The notes under the pieces are model-generated. The model saw nothing but the letters and a program-made list of their open reading frames with translations. It was not told where the DNA came from and ran no database searches. Of a stretch of DNA of 59,497 nucleotides, positions 43,808-56,893 are shown piece after piece. The translations under genes and the position numbers were made by a program. The stretch comes from Nocardioides pelophilus (lineage in GTDB: Bacteria > Actinomycetota > Actinomycetes > Propionibacteriales > Nocardioidaceae), in assembly GCF_014180685.1 (NCBI RefSeq), contig NZ_JACEHF010000008.1, positions 1 to 59,497 of the forward strand, in the 5' to 3' direction. Numbering within the stretch: the stretch's first letter is position 1; every line of letters starts with the position of its first letter.

Positions 43808-44730
43808 CGACGGCGCGCCGCGCGCCGGCGCGGGCACTGGTCTGGCTGGCCTACGCCAACCTGGTCGCCAACATCGCGATCGTGGTCACCGGCGGCGCCG
43901 TGCGGCTCACCGGCTCGGGACTGGGCTGCCCGACCTGGCCGCGCTGCACCGAGGACTCCTACGTCCCGCACGGCGAGCTCGGGATCAACGGCGCGATCGA
44001 GTTCGGCAACCGCACCCTGACCTTCGTGCTGGTGGCGATCGCGATCGCCTGCTGGGTCGCCGCCCTGCTGCCGGTCCTCCGCGACCGCCAGAGCGCCGAC
44101 CCGACCGGCCGGGCCGACCGGCGGCCGCTGGTGCTCTCGACCGTGATCGCACTCGGCATCCCCGCCCAGGCGGTGATCGGCGGCATCACCGTGCAGACCG
44201 ACCTCAACCCGTGGGTGGTCGCGCTCCACCTGCTGGTGTCGATGGCGATCATCGGTGTCTGCGTGGTGCTCGTCGACGACCTGGTCGGCCGGCCGCGCGG
44301 CTGGGCGTCCCCGCGCACCCGGGCGCTCGTCCACGCCACGTTCGTCGTCGGCTGGGTCGTGCTCTACCTCGGCACCGTGGTCACCGGCTCCGGCCCACAC
44401 AGCGGCGACCTCGACTCACGGCGTACCGGCCTCGACCCGCGGCTGATGTCGCACGTCCATGCCTGGGCCGTCTACGCGCTGGTGGCGTTGACCGTGGCGT
44501 GCCTCGTGCTCGCCGTCCGGGCCGGCAACCAGCCCTTGCGCGACGCGGCCCGCGCGCTGCTGGTGGTCGAGCTGGTCCAGGGCGTCATCGGGTTCGCGCA
44601 GTACTTCCTCGACCTGCCCGAGCTGCTCGTCGCTCTCCACATGCTCGGCGCCGCTCTCACCTCCGCTGCCCTCACCGCGCTGGTGCTGGCAGCCCGCGCC
44701 CGGAGCGTCAGCGCAGCAGCGGGTCGATAG
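43804..44730 (+). CDS. ctaA: Heme A synthase CtaA (COX15 family)
   Basis: The enzyme converts heme O to heme A for cytochrome c oxidase. The 308-residue protein has eight hydrophobic helices in two halves. The first shows [19 protein letters not shown] with the external Cys pair and EFGNRTLTF; conserved His are in [17 protein letters not shown] and [11 protein letters not shown] 43804 overlaps the permease stop. Its 3' end overlaps ctaB, on the other strand, by 23 bp. Confidence 0.93.
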   Translation: MTTARRAPARALVWLAYANLVANIAIVVTGGAVRLTGSGLGCPTWPRCTEDSYVPHGELGINGAIEFGNRTLTFVLVAIAIACWVAALLPVLRDRQSADPTGRADRRPLVLSTVIALGIPAQAVIGGITVQTDLNPWVVALHLLVSMAIIGVCVVLVDDLVGRPRGWASPRTRALVHATFVVGWVVLYLGTVVTGSGPHSGDLDSRRTGLDPRLMSHVHAWAVYALVALTVACLVLAVRAGNQPLRDAARALLVVELVQGVIGFAQYFLDLPELLVALHMLGAALTSAALTALVLAARARSVSAAAGR

Positions 44731-45682
44731 CGACCGCGACGAACAGCAGCGAGAGGTAGAGGTTGCTGCTGTGGAAGAGGTGCATCGGCCGGATCACTGC
44801 GAGGTCCTCGCTGTTGCGGGCCCGGCGCTCGAGCTGGTGGGCCTGCACCAGGAAGACGGCGCCGAGGACGGCGGCGGCGATCGGGTAGACGAGTCCGGTC
44901 CCGGCGACCGGCCAGAGCAGCAGGCTGGTCGCGACCATGACCCAGCTGTAGGCGACGATCTGCCGGGCGACGTTGCGGGCCGAGCGGACGACCGGCAGCA
45001 TCGGCACGTCGACCTGCTTGTAGTCCTCGCGGTAGCGCAGCGCCAGCGCCCAGGTGTGCGGCGGGGTCCAGAAGAAGACCACGCCGAACAGGACCAGCGG
45101 CGCCCAGGCGAGCTCGCCCGTGACCGCCGTCCAGCCGATCAGCGCCGGGAAGCAGCCCGCGATGCCGCCCCAGACGATGTTCTGGGTGGTGCGGCGCTTG
45201 AGCAGCATCGTGTAGCCGAAGACGTAGAACGCGATGGCGGCGACCGACAGCCCGGCGGACAGCTCGTTGACCCAAGCCCAGAGGACCACCGTGGACAGGA
45301 TCCCCAGCACGAAGCCGAAGACCAGCGCCGCCCGCGGGGTGATGATGTGGCGCGGCAGCGCCCGGCGCCGGGTGCGGCGCATCTGCTCGTCGATGTCGCG
45401 GTCGTAGACGCAGTTGAAGACCGACGCGGAGCCCGCGGAGAGCGCGCCGCCGAGGACGGTCGCGACGACCAGCCCGAGGTCCGGCACCCCGCCCGCGGCG
45501 AAGAACATCACCGGGACCGTGGTGAGCAGCAGCAGCTCGATCACGCGGGGCTTGGTGAGGCCGACGTAGGCCATCACCACGTCGCGCGCGGACGCCCGGG
45601 CGGGAACGTCGCCCCCCTCGAGGACGCCGTTCACTCCGACGACCAGCCGGACGGCTGGGCGGTCAGGGTCGACGGTCGTCAC
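44708..45682 (-). CDS. ctaB: Protoheme IX farnesyltransferase (heme O synthase) CtaB
   Basis: The enzyme adds a farnesyl group to heme B, giving heme O for CtaA. The 324-residue UbiA-family protein has the polyprenyl-diphosphate motif [18 protein letters not shown] and the second acidic loop [16 protein letters not shown] between about nine helices. GAGG lies 8 nt before GTG 45682; a GTG at 45691 would add three residues. ctaA and ctaB converge and overlap, so heme A genes are paired but transcribed separately. Confidence 0.95.
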   Translation of the reverse strand: MTTVDPDRPAVRLVVGVNGVLEGGDVPARASARDVVMAYVGLTKPRVIELLLLTTVPVMFFAAGGVPDLGLVVATVLGGALSAGSASVFNCVYDRDIDEQMRRTRRRALPRHIITPRAALVFGFVLGILSTVVLWAWVNELSAGLSVAAIAFYVFGYTMLLKRRTTQNIVWGGIAGCFPALIGWTAVTGELAWAPLVLFGVVFFWTPPHTWALALRYREDYKQVDVPMLPVVRSARNVARQIVAYSWVMVATSLLLWPVAGTGLVYPIAAAVLGAVFLVQAHQLERRARNSEDLAVIRPMHLFHSSNLYLSLLFVAVAIDPLLR

Positions 45683-45782
45683 AAAAGGCACCTCACGGCG
45701 AGGGATCAGGCAGAGGCGAGTGTATCGGTGATCGCGCCCGGTTCCGTCATCTGGCCCCTGTCAGCCCGCGGAAGGCGCTGGG

Positions 45783-45788
45783 TAGGCT
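45783..45788 (+). promoter_or_regulatory. -10 box of the tkt-tal-pgi-pgl operon
   Basis: TAGGCT lies 7 nt before ATG 45796. The rest of the 113-bp ctaB-tkt region holds the ctaB promoter (minus-strand TACACT, 45724-45719) and nothing else I can identify. Confidence 0.55.
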
Positions 45789-45795
45789 CGGGGCC

Positions 45796-47907
<2,112 letters not shown>

Positions 47908-47950
47908 CCCGCCCAGTAGCCCGGTCCCAACGTCGCACCAGGAGAACCAC

Positions 47951-49057
47951 ATGAGTGATCGTCTGAAGGCACTGGCCGACGCCGGTGTGTCCATCTGGCT
48001 CGACGACCTGTCGCGCGAGCGGATCGAGACCGGCAACCTGGCCGAGCTCGTGGCCGAGAAGTCGGTGGTCGGCGTGACGACCAATCCGACCATCTTCGCT
48101 GCCGCCATCTCCGACGGAGAGCGGTACGACGACCAGGTGCGCGCCCTCGTCGCCGACGGAGCCGACGTCGACCGGGTCGTCTTCGAGCTGACCACCGACG
48201 ACGTACGCAACGCCTGCGACATCCTCGCCCCGGTCGCGGCAGCCACCGCCGACGACGGCCGGGTGTCGATCGAGGTCGAGCCGACGCTCGCCAACGACAC
48301 CGCCGCCACCATCGCCTCGGCCAAGGCCCTGTGGGCGGCTGTCGACCGGCCCAACGCGCTGATCAAGATCCCCGCGACCGTCGAAGGCCTGCCGGCGATC
48401 ACGGCGGTCATCGCCGCCGGCATCAGCGTCAACGTCACCCTGATCTTCTCGACGGAGCGCTACCAGGCGGTGATGGACGCCTACCTGGCCGGCCTCGAGC
48501 ACGCGAAGGACGCCGGGATCGACCTGTCCACGATCCGCTCGGTCGCCTCGTTCTTCGTGTCGCGGGTCGACACCGAGATCGACGGCCGGCTCGAGAAGAT
48601 CGGCACCGACGCCGCGCTCGCCCTGCGAGGCAAGGCCGCCGTGGCCAACGCCCGGATGGCCTACGCCGCGTTCGAGAAGGTCGTCGCGTCCGAGCGGTGG
48701 CAGGAGCTCGCCGCGGCGGGCGCGAACCTGCAGCGGCCGTTGTGGGCCTCCACCGGCGTCAAGAACCCGGCGTACCCGGACACGCTCTACGTCACCGACC
48801 TGGTCGTCGCCAACACCGTCAACACCATGCCCGAGAAGACGCTGATGGCGTTCGCCGACCACGGCGAGCTCGCCGCCGACAACGGCGGCGACCAGGTGAC
48901 CGGGCGGGCCGCGGAGGCCCAGACGCTCTTCGACGAGCTGGCCGGCGTCGGGGTCGACCTCGACGACGTCTTCGTCGTCCTCGAGACCGAGGGCGTGGAG
49001 AAGTTCAAGGCCTCCTGGGTCGAGCTGCTCGAGACCGTCAAGGGACAGATGGGCTGA
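47951..49057 (+). CDS. tal: Transaldolase (long actinobacterial type)
   Basis: The enzyme transfers dihydroxyacetone units between sedoheptulose 7-phosphate and glyceraldehyde 3-phosphate. The 368-residue protein has [15 protein letters not shown], the Schiff-base Lys in [30 protein letters not shown] and [18 protein letters not shown] about 7 nt before the ATG is a clear ribosome binding site. pgi starts 2 bp after its stop. Confidence 0.95.
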   Translation: MSDRLKALADAGVSIWLDDLSRERIETGNLAELVAEKSVVGVTTNPTIFAAAISDGERYDDQVRALVADGADVDRVVFELTTDDVRNACDILAPVAAATADDGRVSIEVEPTLANDTAATIASAKALWAAVDRPNALIKIPATVEGLPAITAVIAAGISVNVTLIFSTERYQAVMDAYLAGLEHAKDAGIDLSTIRSVASFFVSRVDTEIDGRLEKIGTDAALALRGKAAVANARMAYAAFEKVVASERWQELAAAGANLQRPLWASTGVKNPAYPDTLYVTDLVVANTVNTMPEKTLMAFADHGELAADNGGDQVTGRAAEAQTLFDELAGVGVDLDDVFVVLETEGVEKFKASWVELLETVKGQMG

Positions 49058-49059
49058 CG

Positions 49060-50703
49060 GTGGACCCGACGACAGCCCCGGCGTGGGCCCGGCTGGCCGG
49101 GCTTGCAGCCGCGGGCACGCCGGACCTGCGCACCGCCTTCGCCGACGACCCCGGCCGGGTCGAGCGGCTCACCTTCGCTGCGGGCGACCTCCACGTCGAC
49201 CTGTCGAAGAACCTCGTCGACGACGGCGTCCTCGGCGCTCTCGTCGACCTGGCGCGCGACGTCGGGGTCGAAGCCCGCCGCGACGCCATGTTCGCCGGGG
49301 AGCACATCAACGTCACCGAGGACCGCGCAGTCCTGCACACCGCCCTCCGGCTGCCTGCGGGCACCCGGCTGGAGGTCGACGGGCAGGACGCCGTGGCCGA
49401 CGTGCACGCGGTGCTCGAGAGGGTCTACGCGTTCGCCGAGCAGGTGCGGTCGGGCGCGTGGCTCGGCGCCACCGGCCAGCGGATCCGCACGGTGGTCAAC
49501 ATCGGGATCGGCGGGTCCGACCTCGGCCCGGTGATGGCCTACGAGGCGCTGAAGCCCTACCGTCACGAAGCCATCGAGTGCCGGTTCATCAGCAACATCG
49601 ACCCCACCGACGCGGCCGAGACGCTCGCCGGGCTCGACCCGGCCACCACCCTGTTCATCGTCGCGAGCAAGACGTTCGGCACCCTCGAGACGCTCACCAA
49701 CGCCCGGCTGTGCCGCACCTGGCTGATCGACGGGCTCGGTGGCGACACCGAGGTGGTGGCGAAGCACTTCGTCGCCGTGTCCACCGCACTGGACAAGGTG
49801 GCGGCGTTCGGCATCGACCCCGCCAACGCGTTCGGGTTCTGGGACTGGGTCGGCGGTCGCTACTCCGTCGACTCCGCGATCGGCACGTCGCTGGTGATCG
49901 CGGTCGGGCCGGAGCGGTTCGCCGAGTTCCTCGGCGGGTTCCGCGCGATCGACGAGCACTTCCGCTCCACGCCGCTGGAGCGCAACGTCCCGGCGCTGAT
50001 GGGCCTGCTGAACATCTGGTACGTCAACTTCCTGGGGGCGCACACGCACGCCGTACTCCCCTATGCGCAGTCGCTCCACAGGTTCGCCGCCTACCTGCAG
50101 CAGCTCACGATGGAGTCCAACGGCAAGGGCGTGCGGTGGGACGGCACGCCCGTCACCACCGACACCGGCGAGGTCTACTGGGGCGAGCCCGGCACCAACG
50201 GCCAGCACGCGTTCTACCAGCTGATCCACCAGGGCACCCGGCTGATCCCCGCCGACTTCATCGCCTTCGCCAACCCGGCCTATCCGCTGCAGGACGGCGA
50301 CGTCGACGTGCACGAGCTGTTCCTGGCCAACTTCTTCGCGCAGACCAAGGCGCTCGCGTTCGGCAAGACGGCCGAGGAGGTCCGGGCCGAGGGCGGTGAG
50401 CAGTCGGGGGCGGACGCGATCGTGCCCGCCCGCGTGTTCACCGGCAACCGGCCCACCACCTCGATCATGGCGCCCGCACTCACCCCGTCGGTGCTGGGCC
50501 AGCTGATCGCCCTCTACGAGCACATCACCTTCACCCAGGGGGTCGTGTGGGGCATCGACAGCTTCGACCAGTGGGGCGTCGAGCTCGGCAAGCAGCTCGC
50601 CCAGCAGGTCACCCCCGCGGTCGCCGGGGACGACGCGACACTCGCCCAGCAGGACCCCTCGACCAGGGCACTCATCGACTACTACCGGAGGCATCGGCAC
50701 TGA
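49060..50703 (+). CDS. pgi: Glucose-6-phosphate isomerase
   Basis: The enzyme interconverts glucose 6-phosphate and fructose 6-phosphate. From GTG 49060 the 547-residue protein has [19 protein letters not shown], the sugar-phosphate site [22 protein letters not shown], the catalytic Glu region [31 protein letters not shown] and a C-terminal [11 protein letters not shown]. Length is typical. In many actinobacteria zwf and opcA follow here; in this genome pgl follows at once, overlapping by one base (TGATG). Confidence 0.96.
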   Translation: MDPTTAPAWARLAGLAAAGTPDLRTAFADDPGRVERLTFAAGDLHVDLSKNLVDDGVLGALVDLARDVGVEARRDAMFAGEHINVTEDRAVLHTALRLPAGTRLEVDGQDAVADVHAVLERVYAFAEQVRSGAWLGATGQRIRTVVNIGIGGSDLGPVMAYEALKPYRHEAIECRFISNIDPTDAAETLAGLDPATTLFIVASKTFGTLETLTNARLCRTWLIDGLGGDTEVVAKHFVAVSTALDKVAAFGIDPANAFGFWDWVGGRYSVDSAIGTSLVIAVGPERFAEFLGGFRAIDEHFRSTPLERNVPALMGLLNIWYVNFLGAHTHAVLPYAQSLHRFAAYLQQLTMESNGKGVRWDGTPVTTDTGEVYWGEPGTNGQHAFYQLIHQGTRLIPADFIAFANPAYPLQDGDVDVHELFLANFFAQTKALAFGKTAEEVRAEGGEQSGADAIVPARVFTGNRPTTSIMAPALTPSVLGQLIALYEHITFTQGVVWGIDSFDQWGVELGKQLAQQVTPAVAGDDATLAQQDPSTRALIDYYRRHRH

Positions 50704-51440
50704 TGGTGATGGACGAACGACCGGCTCCCCTGATCGAGGTCCACCCCGACGCCACGGTCCTCGCGACCGCGGTCGCGGGTGAGCTGCTGAACCGGATCGC
50801 CGACGCCCAGGCGGCCGGCCACGTCCCGCACATCGGCCTGACCGGAGGCACCGTCGCGGACGCCATCCACCACGAGGTGGCTCGGATGGCGCCCGCATCA
50901 GGCGTCGACTGGGGCGCCGTGCACTTCTGGTTCGGCGACGAGCGGTTCGTCGCGGCCGACTCCCCCGACCGCAACGCGGGCCAGGCCCGGGCGGCGTTCC
51001 TCGACAGTGTCGGCGCGACCCGCGTGCACGAGGTGCCGGCCTCCGACCAGGTCGCGGACGCCGAGGCGGCCGCGACGGCGTACTCCACGACCGTGCGGGA
51101 GGAAGGTGCCGGTGCGTTCGACGTGCTCATGCTCGGCGTCGGCCCCGACGGACACATCGCGTCCCTCTTCCCCGGCCACCCGGCGCTCGACGTCACCGAC
51201 GCGGTCGCGACCGCCGTGCACGACTCCCCCAAGCCCCCGCCGGACCGGGTCACCCTCACCTTCGAGGCCCTCGACCGCTCCCACGCCGTGTGGTTCGTCG
51301 CCACCGGCGAGGCCAAGGCCGACGCCGTCGCCCGCGCTCTCGCCGACGACGGCACCGTCGCCGAGACCCCCGCCCGCGGCGTCAAGGGCACCGCGGAGAC
51401 GACGTGGTTCCTCGACCACGACGCCGCCTCCCGCCTCTGA
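50703..51440 (+). CDS. pgl: 6-phosphogluconolactonase
   Basis: The enzyme hydrolyses 6-phosphogluconolactone in the oxidative pentose phosphate pathway. The 245-residue DevB-type protein has HIGLTGGTVADAIHHEV, VHFWFGDERFVAADSPDRN, LMLGVGPDGHIASLFPGH and a final GVKGTAETTWFLDHDAA. Its substrate comes from Zwf, which is not encoded in the window. ATG 50703 overlaps the pgi stop; ATG 50709 is also possible. Confidence 0.94.
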   Translation: MVMDERPAPLIEVHPDATVLATAVAGELLNRIADAQAAGHVPHIGLTGGTVADAIHHEVARMAPASGVDWGAVHFWFGDERFVAADSPDRNAGQARAAFLDSVGATRVHEVPASDQVADAEAAATAYSTTVREEGAGAFDVLMLGVGPDGHIASLFPGHPALDVTDAVATAVHDSPKPPPDRVTLTFEALDRSHAVWFVATGEAKADAVARALADDGTVAETPARGVKGTAETTWFLDHDAASRL

Positions 51441-51647
51441 CCCGCGGCCGAGTACGACGGCGCGGAGTGGCACTCCAGTCCCGACCAGATCGCGCACGAC
51501 CGCCAGCGACGGACTGCGGCGGAGGAACGTGCGGGCTGGCACATCACGCCGTTCGTCGCGGAGAACCTCTTCGGCCACCACCAGAACGCAGACCGGTTGC
51601 TGCACGAGGGGATCGCCGAGGCGCGGCGACGCCGCGGGCGACCCTGA
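51441..51647 (+). pseudogene. Remnant of a DUF559/VSR-fold nuclease-like gene
   Basis: Directly after the pgl TGA, and in the same frame, the reading continues PAAEYDGAEWHSSPDQIAHD and on to ARRRRGRP before TGA 51645-51647. The pattern EYDG..WH.S..Q...DR.R...E..GW..... is the C-terminal half of DUF559-like proteins common in Nocardioides. There is no start codon or N-terminal half, so this is a 5'-truncated fragment joined to the end of pgl. Reading through the pgl stop would add 68 residues. Confidence 0.7.
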
Positions 51648-51652
51648 AATGC

Positions 51653-51691
51653 CCGACCCGTCGCCAACTTGGGGACGGGTCGGCCCGTTTT
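51653..51691 (+). terminator. Hairpin terminator after pgl
   Basis: CCGACCCGTC (51653-51662) and GACGGGTCGG (51674-51683) form a 10-bp perfect stem. The loop itself contains CCAA/TTGG, and TTTT follows at 51688-51691. It lies between the convergent tkt and rbpA operons and may act on both; a minus-strand transcript would meet a short UUU after the stem. Confidence 0.7.
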
Positions 51692-51747
51692 GGGGCCGAG
51701 TTCGAGCCGGGTCGGCGGACCTCAGGCCGGAGTTTGTGACGGGTCGA

Positions 51748-52107
51748 TCAGAAGATGATCTCGCCGGACTTGCGGCGGGAGCGGAGGAGCTGGATCGCCT
51801 CGTCGAGGATGACCTCGGCCTCCTTGTCGGAGCGGCGCTCCTTCACGTAGGCGAGGTGGGTCTTGTAGGGCTCGATCTTCGGCGCCGGAGGGGCGTTCTC
51901 GGAGTCGAGACCGGCCGGGAGACCGCACTTCGGGCAGTCCCAGGAGCCGGGGACGACGGCCTCGACGGAGAAGGCGATCACCGAACGGTGCCCGTGCGCG
52001 CAGAAGTACGTCACTGCCTGCCGGGGCGCGGCCTCGCCACGCTCGGCCTCGCCCATCGGACCTGCGCCGACGCGACTTCCGCGGATCGCGTTGCCACCAC
52101 CTGCCAA
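51748..52107 (-). CDS. rbpA: RNA polymerase-binding protein RbpA
   Basis: RbpA binds RNA polymerase and the group I/II sigma factors and helps open promoters; it is specific to actinobacteria. The 119-residue protein has the disordered N-terminus NAIRGSRVGAGPMGEAERGE, the core YFCAHGHRSVIAFSVEAVVPGSWDCPKCG cut by conserved Cys, and the C-terminal sigma-interaction helix VKERRSDKEAEVILDEAI. It uses a TTG start at 52107, with GAGGAG 8 nt upstream. Confidence 0.95.
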   Translation of the reverse strand: MAGGGNAIRGSRVGAGPMGEAERGEAAPRQAVTYFCAHGHRSVIAFSVEAVVPGSWDCPKCGLPAGLDSENAPPAPKIEPYKTHLAYVKERRSDKEAEVILDEAIQLLRSRRKSGEIIF

Positions 52108-52168
52108 CGGACTATCTCCTCAGCTCGATCCGGCGGGGCCGGACAGGTTGTTCAGACTCGGGGGTCAA

Positions 52169-52408
52169 TCAGTTCTGGTAGGCAAGCAAGAGGCCCAGCG
52201 CGATGACGGTGGCGAACCAGATGACGCCGACGCCGATCGTGAACCGGTCGAGGTTGCGTTCGGCGACCGACGATCCGCCCAGGGAGCTCGATACCCCGCC
52301 GCCGAACATGTCCGAGAGTCCGCCACCGCGTCCCTTGTGCAGCAGCACCAGCAGGATCATCAACACGCTGGTGAGCACAAGGAGGACGGTGAACACAGTT
52401 TCGAGCAC
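52169..52408 (-). CDS. secG: Preprotein translocase subunit SecG
   Basis: SecG is the small accessory subunit of the SecYEG channel. The 79-residue protein has two helices (FTVLLVLTSVLMILLVLL and FTIGVGVIWFATVIALGLLL) around the conserved loop HKGRGGGLSDMFGGGVSSSLGGSSVAERNL. Minus-strand TAGGAT lies 6 nt before GTG 52408, so it has its own leaderless promoter inside the glycolytic cluster. Confidence 0.95.
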   Translation of the reverse strand: MLETVFTVLLVLTSVLMILLVLLHKGRGGGLSDMFGGGVSSSLGGSSVAERNLDRFTIGVGVIWFATVIALGLLLAYQN

Positions 52409-52414
52409 GGCAGG

Positions 52415-52420
52415 ATCCTA
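52415..52420 (-). promoter_or_regulatory. -10 box of secG
   Basis: Minus-strand TAGGAT, 6 nt before the secG GTG, allows secG expression independent of gap-pgk-tpiA. Confidence 0.55.
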
Positions 52421-52492
52421 CGTCAGCGTCGAGCGTGTCTCGAACCCGGGACACGGCTACGGACAGGGCAATCGGTCTGGCTGTCGGTCACA

Positions 52493-52505
52493 ACGCCGGA
52501 GGCGT
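52493..52505 (-). terminator. Weak hairpin at the tpiA stop
   Basis: ACGCC-TCC-GGCGT (minus strand) starts inside the tpiA stop codon. It has a 5-bp stem and only a poor T-run after it, so it may attenuate rather than stop transcription into secG. Confidence 0.3.
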
Positions 52506-53329
52506 CACAAGGCCGGCATGTCGTAGAACCGGCAGATGCCGCCGAACTCGTCGGCCTGCAGGCTCGCCCCACCGACCAGGCAGCCGTCGATGTCGGGCTG
52601 GGACATGATCCCGGAGACGTTCGCGGCCTTCACCGAGCCGCCGTACTGGATGCGTACGGCGGCGGCGACATCGGCGCCGTACGACTCCTTGACCTGGTTG
52701 CGGATGGCCCCGCAGACCTCCTGCGCGTCGTCAGGGGTGGCGACCTCGCCCGTGCCGATCGCCCAGACCGGCTCGTAGGCGATGACGAGACCCGCGACCT
52801 GCTCGGCCGTGAGGCCGGCGAGCGAGCCGACGACCTGAGCGGTGTTGTAGGGCACGTGGGTGCCCTCCTGCCGGATCGCCAGGCCCTCGCCGACGCAGAC
52901 GATCGGGGTGATCCCCGCACCGAGCGCCGCCTTGGCCTTCGCGGCCACCAGCTCGTCGGTCTCGGCGTGGTACTGCCGGCGCTCGGAGTGACCGACGGTC
53001 ACGTAGGAGCAGCCCAGCTTCGCCAGCATCCCGGCCGAGATCTCGCCGGTGTAGGCGCCGGACTCGTGCACGGAGACGTCCTGCGCGCCGTACTCGATCG
53101 AGAGCCGGTCACCGTCGACCAGGGTCTGCACCGACCGGATGTCGGTGAACGGCGGGAGTACGACGACCTCGACCTTGCCGTAGTCGTGGCGCTTGTCGGA
53201 CAGCGTCCACGCGAGCTTCTGGACCAGCACCACCGCTTCCTGGTGGTTGAGGTTCATCTTCCAGTTGCCCGCCATGATCGGCGTGCGGCCGCGGCTCGAC
53301 CCAGTTGCGTTCGACCCTGTGCTTGCCAT
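52505..53329 (-). CDS. tpiA: Triosephosphate isomerase
   Basis: The enzyme interconverts dihydroxyacetone phosphate and glyceraldehyde 3-phosphate, and so also connects the glycerol pathway to glycolysis. The 274-residue protein has the catalytic Lys in IMAGNWKMN, His in TVGHSERRQ, Glu in [13 protein letters not shown] and phosphate loops [11 protein letters not shown] and [11 protein letters not shown] 17-residue N-terminal extension ([14 protein letters not shown]...) is longer than usual. Seven bp separate it from pgk. Confidence 0.96.
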   Translation of the reverse strand: MASTGSNATGSSRGRTPIMAGNWKMNLNHQEAVVLVQKLAWTLSDKRHDYGKVEVVVLPPFTDIRSVQTLVDGDRLSIEYGAQDVSVHESGAYTGEISAGMLAKLGCSYVTVGHSERRQYHAETDELVAAKAKAALGAGITPIVCVGEGLAIRQEGTHVPYNTAQVVGSLAGLTAEQVAGLVIAYEPVWAIGTGEVATPDDAQEVCGAIRNQVKESYGADVAAAVRIQYGGSVKAANVSGIMSQPDIDGCLVGGASLQADEFGGICRFYDMPAL

Positions 53330-53336
53330 CGGTTCT

Positions 53337-54545
53337 TCAGTCCTCCAGGACGGTGATGCCGGGGAGCTCTTTGCCCTCGAGGTACTCGAGGCTCGCGCCG
53401 CCTCCGGTCGAGATGTGGCCGAACGCGGCTTCGTCGAAGCCGAGCTTGCGGACCGCGGCCGCGGAGTCGCCGCCGCCGACCACGGTCAGCCCGCCCGCGG
53501 CGGTGACCTTGGTGAGCGCCTCCGCCACGGACCTGGTGCCGGCCGCGAACTCGTCGACCTCGAACACGCCCATCGGGCCGTTCCAGAAGACGGTCCGCGC
53601 GTCGGCCAGCGCGTGCGCGAACCGGTCCGCGCTCTCCGGGCCGATGTCGAGCCCGAGCCGGTCGGCCGGGATCTCCGACGACAGCGCGACCTCGGGCTCA
53701 GGGGCCCGGTCGTGGGACGGGAACGCGGTGTCGACCACGACGTCGGTCGGGAGCAGCAGCTCCACACCGGCCTCGTGCGCGCGGCGGAGGTAGCCGCGGC
53801 AGATGTCGAGCTGGTCCTCCTCGAGGAGGCTCTTGCCGACCTCGTGCCCCTCGGCGGCGAGGAAGGTGAAGACCATGCCGCCGCCGATCAGCAGCTTGTC
53901 GGCCTTGCCGAGCAGGTTGTCGATCACGCCCAGCTTGTCGGACACCTTCGAGCCACCGAGCACCACCACGTAGGGACGCTCGGGCTCGACGGTCAGCCGG
54001 CGCAGCACGTCGATCTCGGCCGCCACCAGGCCGCCCATCGCGTGCGGCAGCCGCTGCGCGACGTCGTAGACCGAGGCCTGCTTGCGGTGCACGACACCGA
54101 AGCCGTCGGACACGAAGGCGTCGGCCAGCGCCGCCAGCTGGTCGGCGAACGCACCGCGCTCGGCCTCGTCCTTGCTCGTCTCCCCCGCGTTGAACCGCAC
54201 GTTCTCGAGCACGGCGACCTGGCCGTCCTGCAACGCCGCCACGGTCTCGCGCGCCGAGTCGCCGACGGTGTCGGTCGCGAACGCGACGTCCTGGCCGAGC
54301 AGCTCGCCCAGCCGCGCGGCCACCGGCCCCAGGGAGTACGCCGGGTCGGGCGCACCCTTGGGACGGCCGAGATGTGCCGTCACGACCACCCGGGCGCCGG
54401 CGTCGGCCAGCGCCTTGATGGTCGGGACGCTGGCGCGGATCCGGCCGTCGTCGGTGATCGTCGTCCCGTCCAGGGGCACGTTCAGGTCCGACCGGACGAG
54501 GACCGTCTTGCCGCTGACCTCGCCGAGCCCGGCGTACTCCGACAC
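53337..54545 (-). CDS. pgk: Phosphoglycerate kinase
   Basis: The enzyme makes ATP from 1,3-bisphosphoglycerate. The 402-residue protein has [65 protein letters not shown] and the nucleotide site [15 protein letters not shown] 54545, 5 bp after the gap stop, gives the normal N-terminus [13 protein letters not shown]; no longer ATG/GTG start is available. Confidence 0.95.
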   Translation of the reverse strand: MSEYAGLGEVSGKTVLVRSDLNVPLDGTTITDDGRIRASVPTIKALADAGARVVVTAHLGRPKGAPDPAYSLGPVAARLGELLGQDVAFATDTVGDSARETVAALQDGQVAVLENVRFNAGETSKDEAERGAFADQLAALADAFVSDGFGVVHRKQASVYDVAQRLPHAMGGLVAAEIDVLRRLTVEPERPYVVVLGGSKVSDKLGVIDNLLGKADKLLIGGGMVFTFLAAEGHEVGKSLLEEDQLDICRGYLRRAHEAGVELLLPTDVVVDTAFPSHDRAPEPEVALSSEIPADRLGLDIGPESADRFAHALADARTVFWNGPMGVFEVDEFAAGTRSVAEALTKVTAAGGLTVVGGGDSAAAVRKLGFDEAAFGHISTGGGASLEYLEGKELPGITVLED

Positions 54546-54550
54546 CGAGA

Positions 54551-55630
<1,080 letters not shown>

Positions 55631-55714
55631 TCACCCTACAAGCGCCCTCGCGCCGCACACCGGCCAGTCCCGCCGTACGTGCGGGTAACAACGATCACGT
55701 GCTCCGCGCGGCTG

Positions 55715-55900
55715 TCACGGACCGGGAACGACGTGCGCGTCGGCGCCCGGGAAGGTCAGCGCCTCGTGGCCGTCCTCCCACCGCACGAGGTACGGCGGAC
55801 CGCCGTCGTCCCCCCGCACCTCCAGCACCTCGGCCTCGCGCCGGTGCATCGAATCGGTCCGGCCCTCGACGACGAGTCGGTCGCCCACGTTCGCTCGCAT
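55715..55900 (-). CDS. DUF1918 domain protein
   Basis: The 61-residue protein matches the small actinobacterial DUF1918 family: MRANVGDRLVVEGR, EAEVLEVRGDDGGPPYLVRWEDG and HEALTFPGADAHVV. It looks like an SH3-like beta-barrel; the function is unknown. GGAGG about 7 nt before the ATG is a strong ribosome binding site. The 165 bp between its stop and the gap start hold the gap promoter and leader. Confidence 0.88.
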   Translation of the reverse strand: MRANVGDRLVVEGRTDSMHRREAEVLEVRGDDGGPPYLVRWEDGHEALTFPGADAHVVPGP

Positions 55901-55978
55901 GTGGTCACCTCCGGTGCCGCGCGCATCGTTACGAGTCAGTGACCACGATGCTCTCCGCTGCGGCGGTAGGCAAGAGGC

Positions 55979-56893
55979 ATGATGACGCGCATGACGCAGG
56001 TCGAGATGGGCGAGGGGCTGAGAGCCGGCGCCGGCGGGATCGGGCTGCGGTGCGCGGGCGTGGTCCACCTCTACCGGACCTTCGAGGGTCACGACGTGGT
56101 CGCGCTGCAGGGCGTCGATCTCGAGATCCAACCCGGCGAGCGGGTGGCGTTCCTCGGTCCGAGCGGGTCCGGCAAGTCGACGCTCCTCGCCCTGCTCGGC
56201 GGGATCCAGCGTCCGAGCGCAGGCCGGATCTTCCTCGGCGACGACGACATCTCCCGGATGAGCGAGCGCCACCTCTCCCGGCTGCGCGCCCGCCGCGTGG
56301 CCACGATGCTGCAGGGCGCCACGCGCAACCTGCTCCCCTACACGACCGCCCGCCGCAACATCGGCTTCGCGCGGATCGGGATCCCCGCAGCCGAGCTCTC
56401 CGACGCACCCTCGGCCGACGACCTGCTCGACCGGGTGGGCCTCGCCGACCAGGCCGACCAGGTGGTGAGCACGATGTCCGGCGGACAGCGCCAGCGACTG
56501 GCCCTGGCGTGCGCGGTGGCGACCCAGCCCCAGGTCCTGCTCGCCGACGAGCCCACCAGCCAGCTCTCCCACCTCGATCGCGACGCCGTGGTGCAGCTGC
56601 TGCACAACCTCAACCGCGACTTCGGGACCACCATCGTCGTGGTGACCCACCAGCCCGAGGTCGCCGCGACGTTCCCGCGGACGGTCACGATGAAGGGCGG
56701 CCGGGTCGGGTCCGAGGGCCGCGACGGGGCCGAGTACGCCGTGATCGGCGCCGAGGGCGTGCTCCACCTGCCGTCGCACCTGACGCCCCAGTGGCCCCCC
56801 GGCACCCTGGTCCGGATCGAGGCCGAGCCGCGCCGGATCGTCATCTCCCACCCGGCCGACCAGACGGGCATCCCGCAGGACGAGGTCCGGTGA
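55979..56893 (+). CDS. ABC transporter ATP-binding protein (first of two)
   Basis: The 304-residue ATPase has Walker A GPSGSGKSTLLALLGG, Q-loop ATMLQGATRNLLPYTTARRN, signature MSGGQRQRLALACAV and Walker B VLLADEPTSQLSHLDRD. The D-loop sequence SQLSHLD is unusual beside the common SALD/GNLD. The switch His is in VVTHQPEVAA. A C-terminal extension of about 70 residues follows. It is MacB/LolD-like and is coupled to a second ATPase by GTGA. TAGGCA lies 6 nt before the ATG; ATG 55991 is an alternative start. Confidence 0.88.
   Translation: MMTRMTQVEMGEGLRAGAGGIGLRCAGVVHLYRTFEGHDVVALQGVDLEIQPGERVAFLGPSGSGKSTLLALLGGIQRPSAGRIFLGDDDISRMSERHLSRLRARRVATMLQGATRNLLPYTTARRNIGFARIGIPAAELSDAPSADDLLDRVGLADQADQVVSTMSGGQRQRLALACAVATQPQVLLADEPTSQLSHLDRDAVVQLLHNLNRDFGTTIVVVTHQPEVAATFPRTVTMKGGRVGSEGRDGAEYAVIGAEGVLHLPSHLTPQWPPGTLVRIEAEPRRIVISHPADQTGIPQDEVR

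Noticed and set aside
52430..52465. tRNA-like GGGTTCGAG segment on the minus strand between tpiA and secG
   Set aside because: The T-loop-like match stands alone. There is no acceptor stem, anticodon arm or D arm around it.
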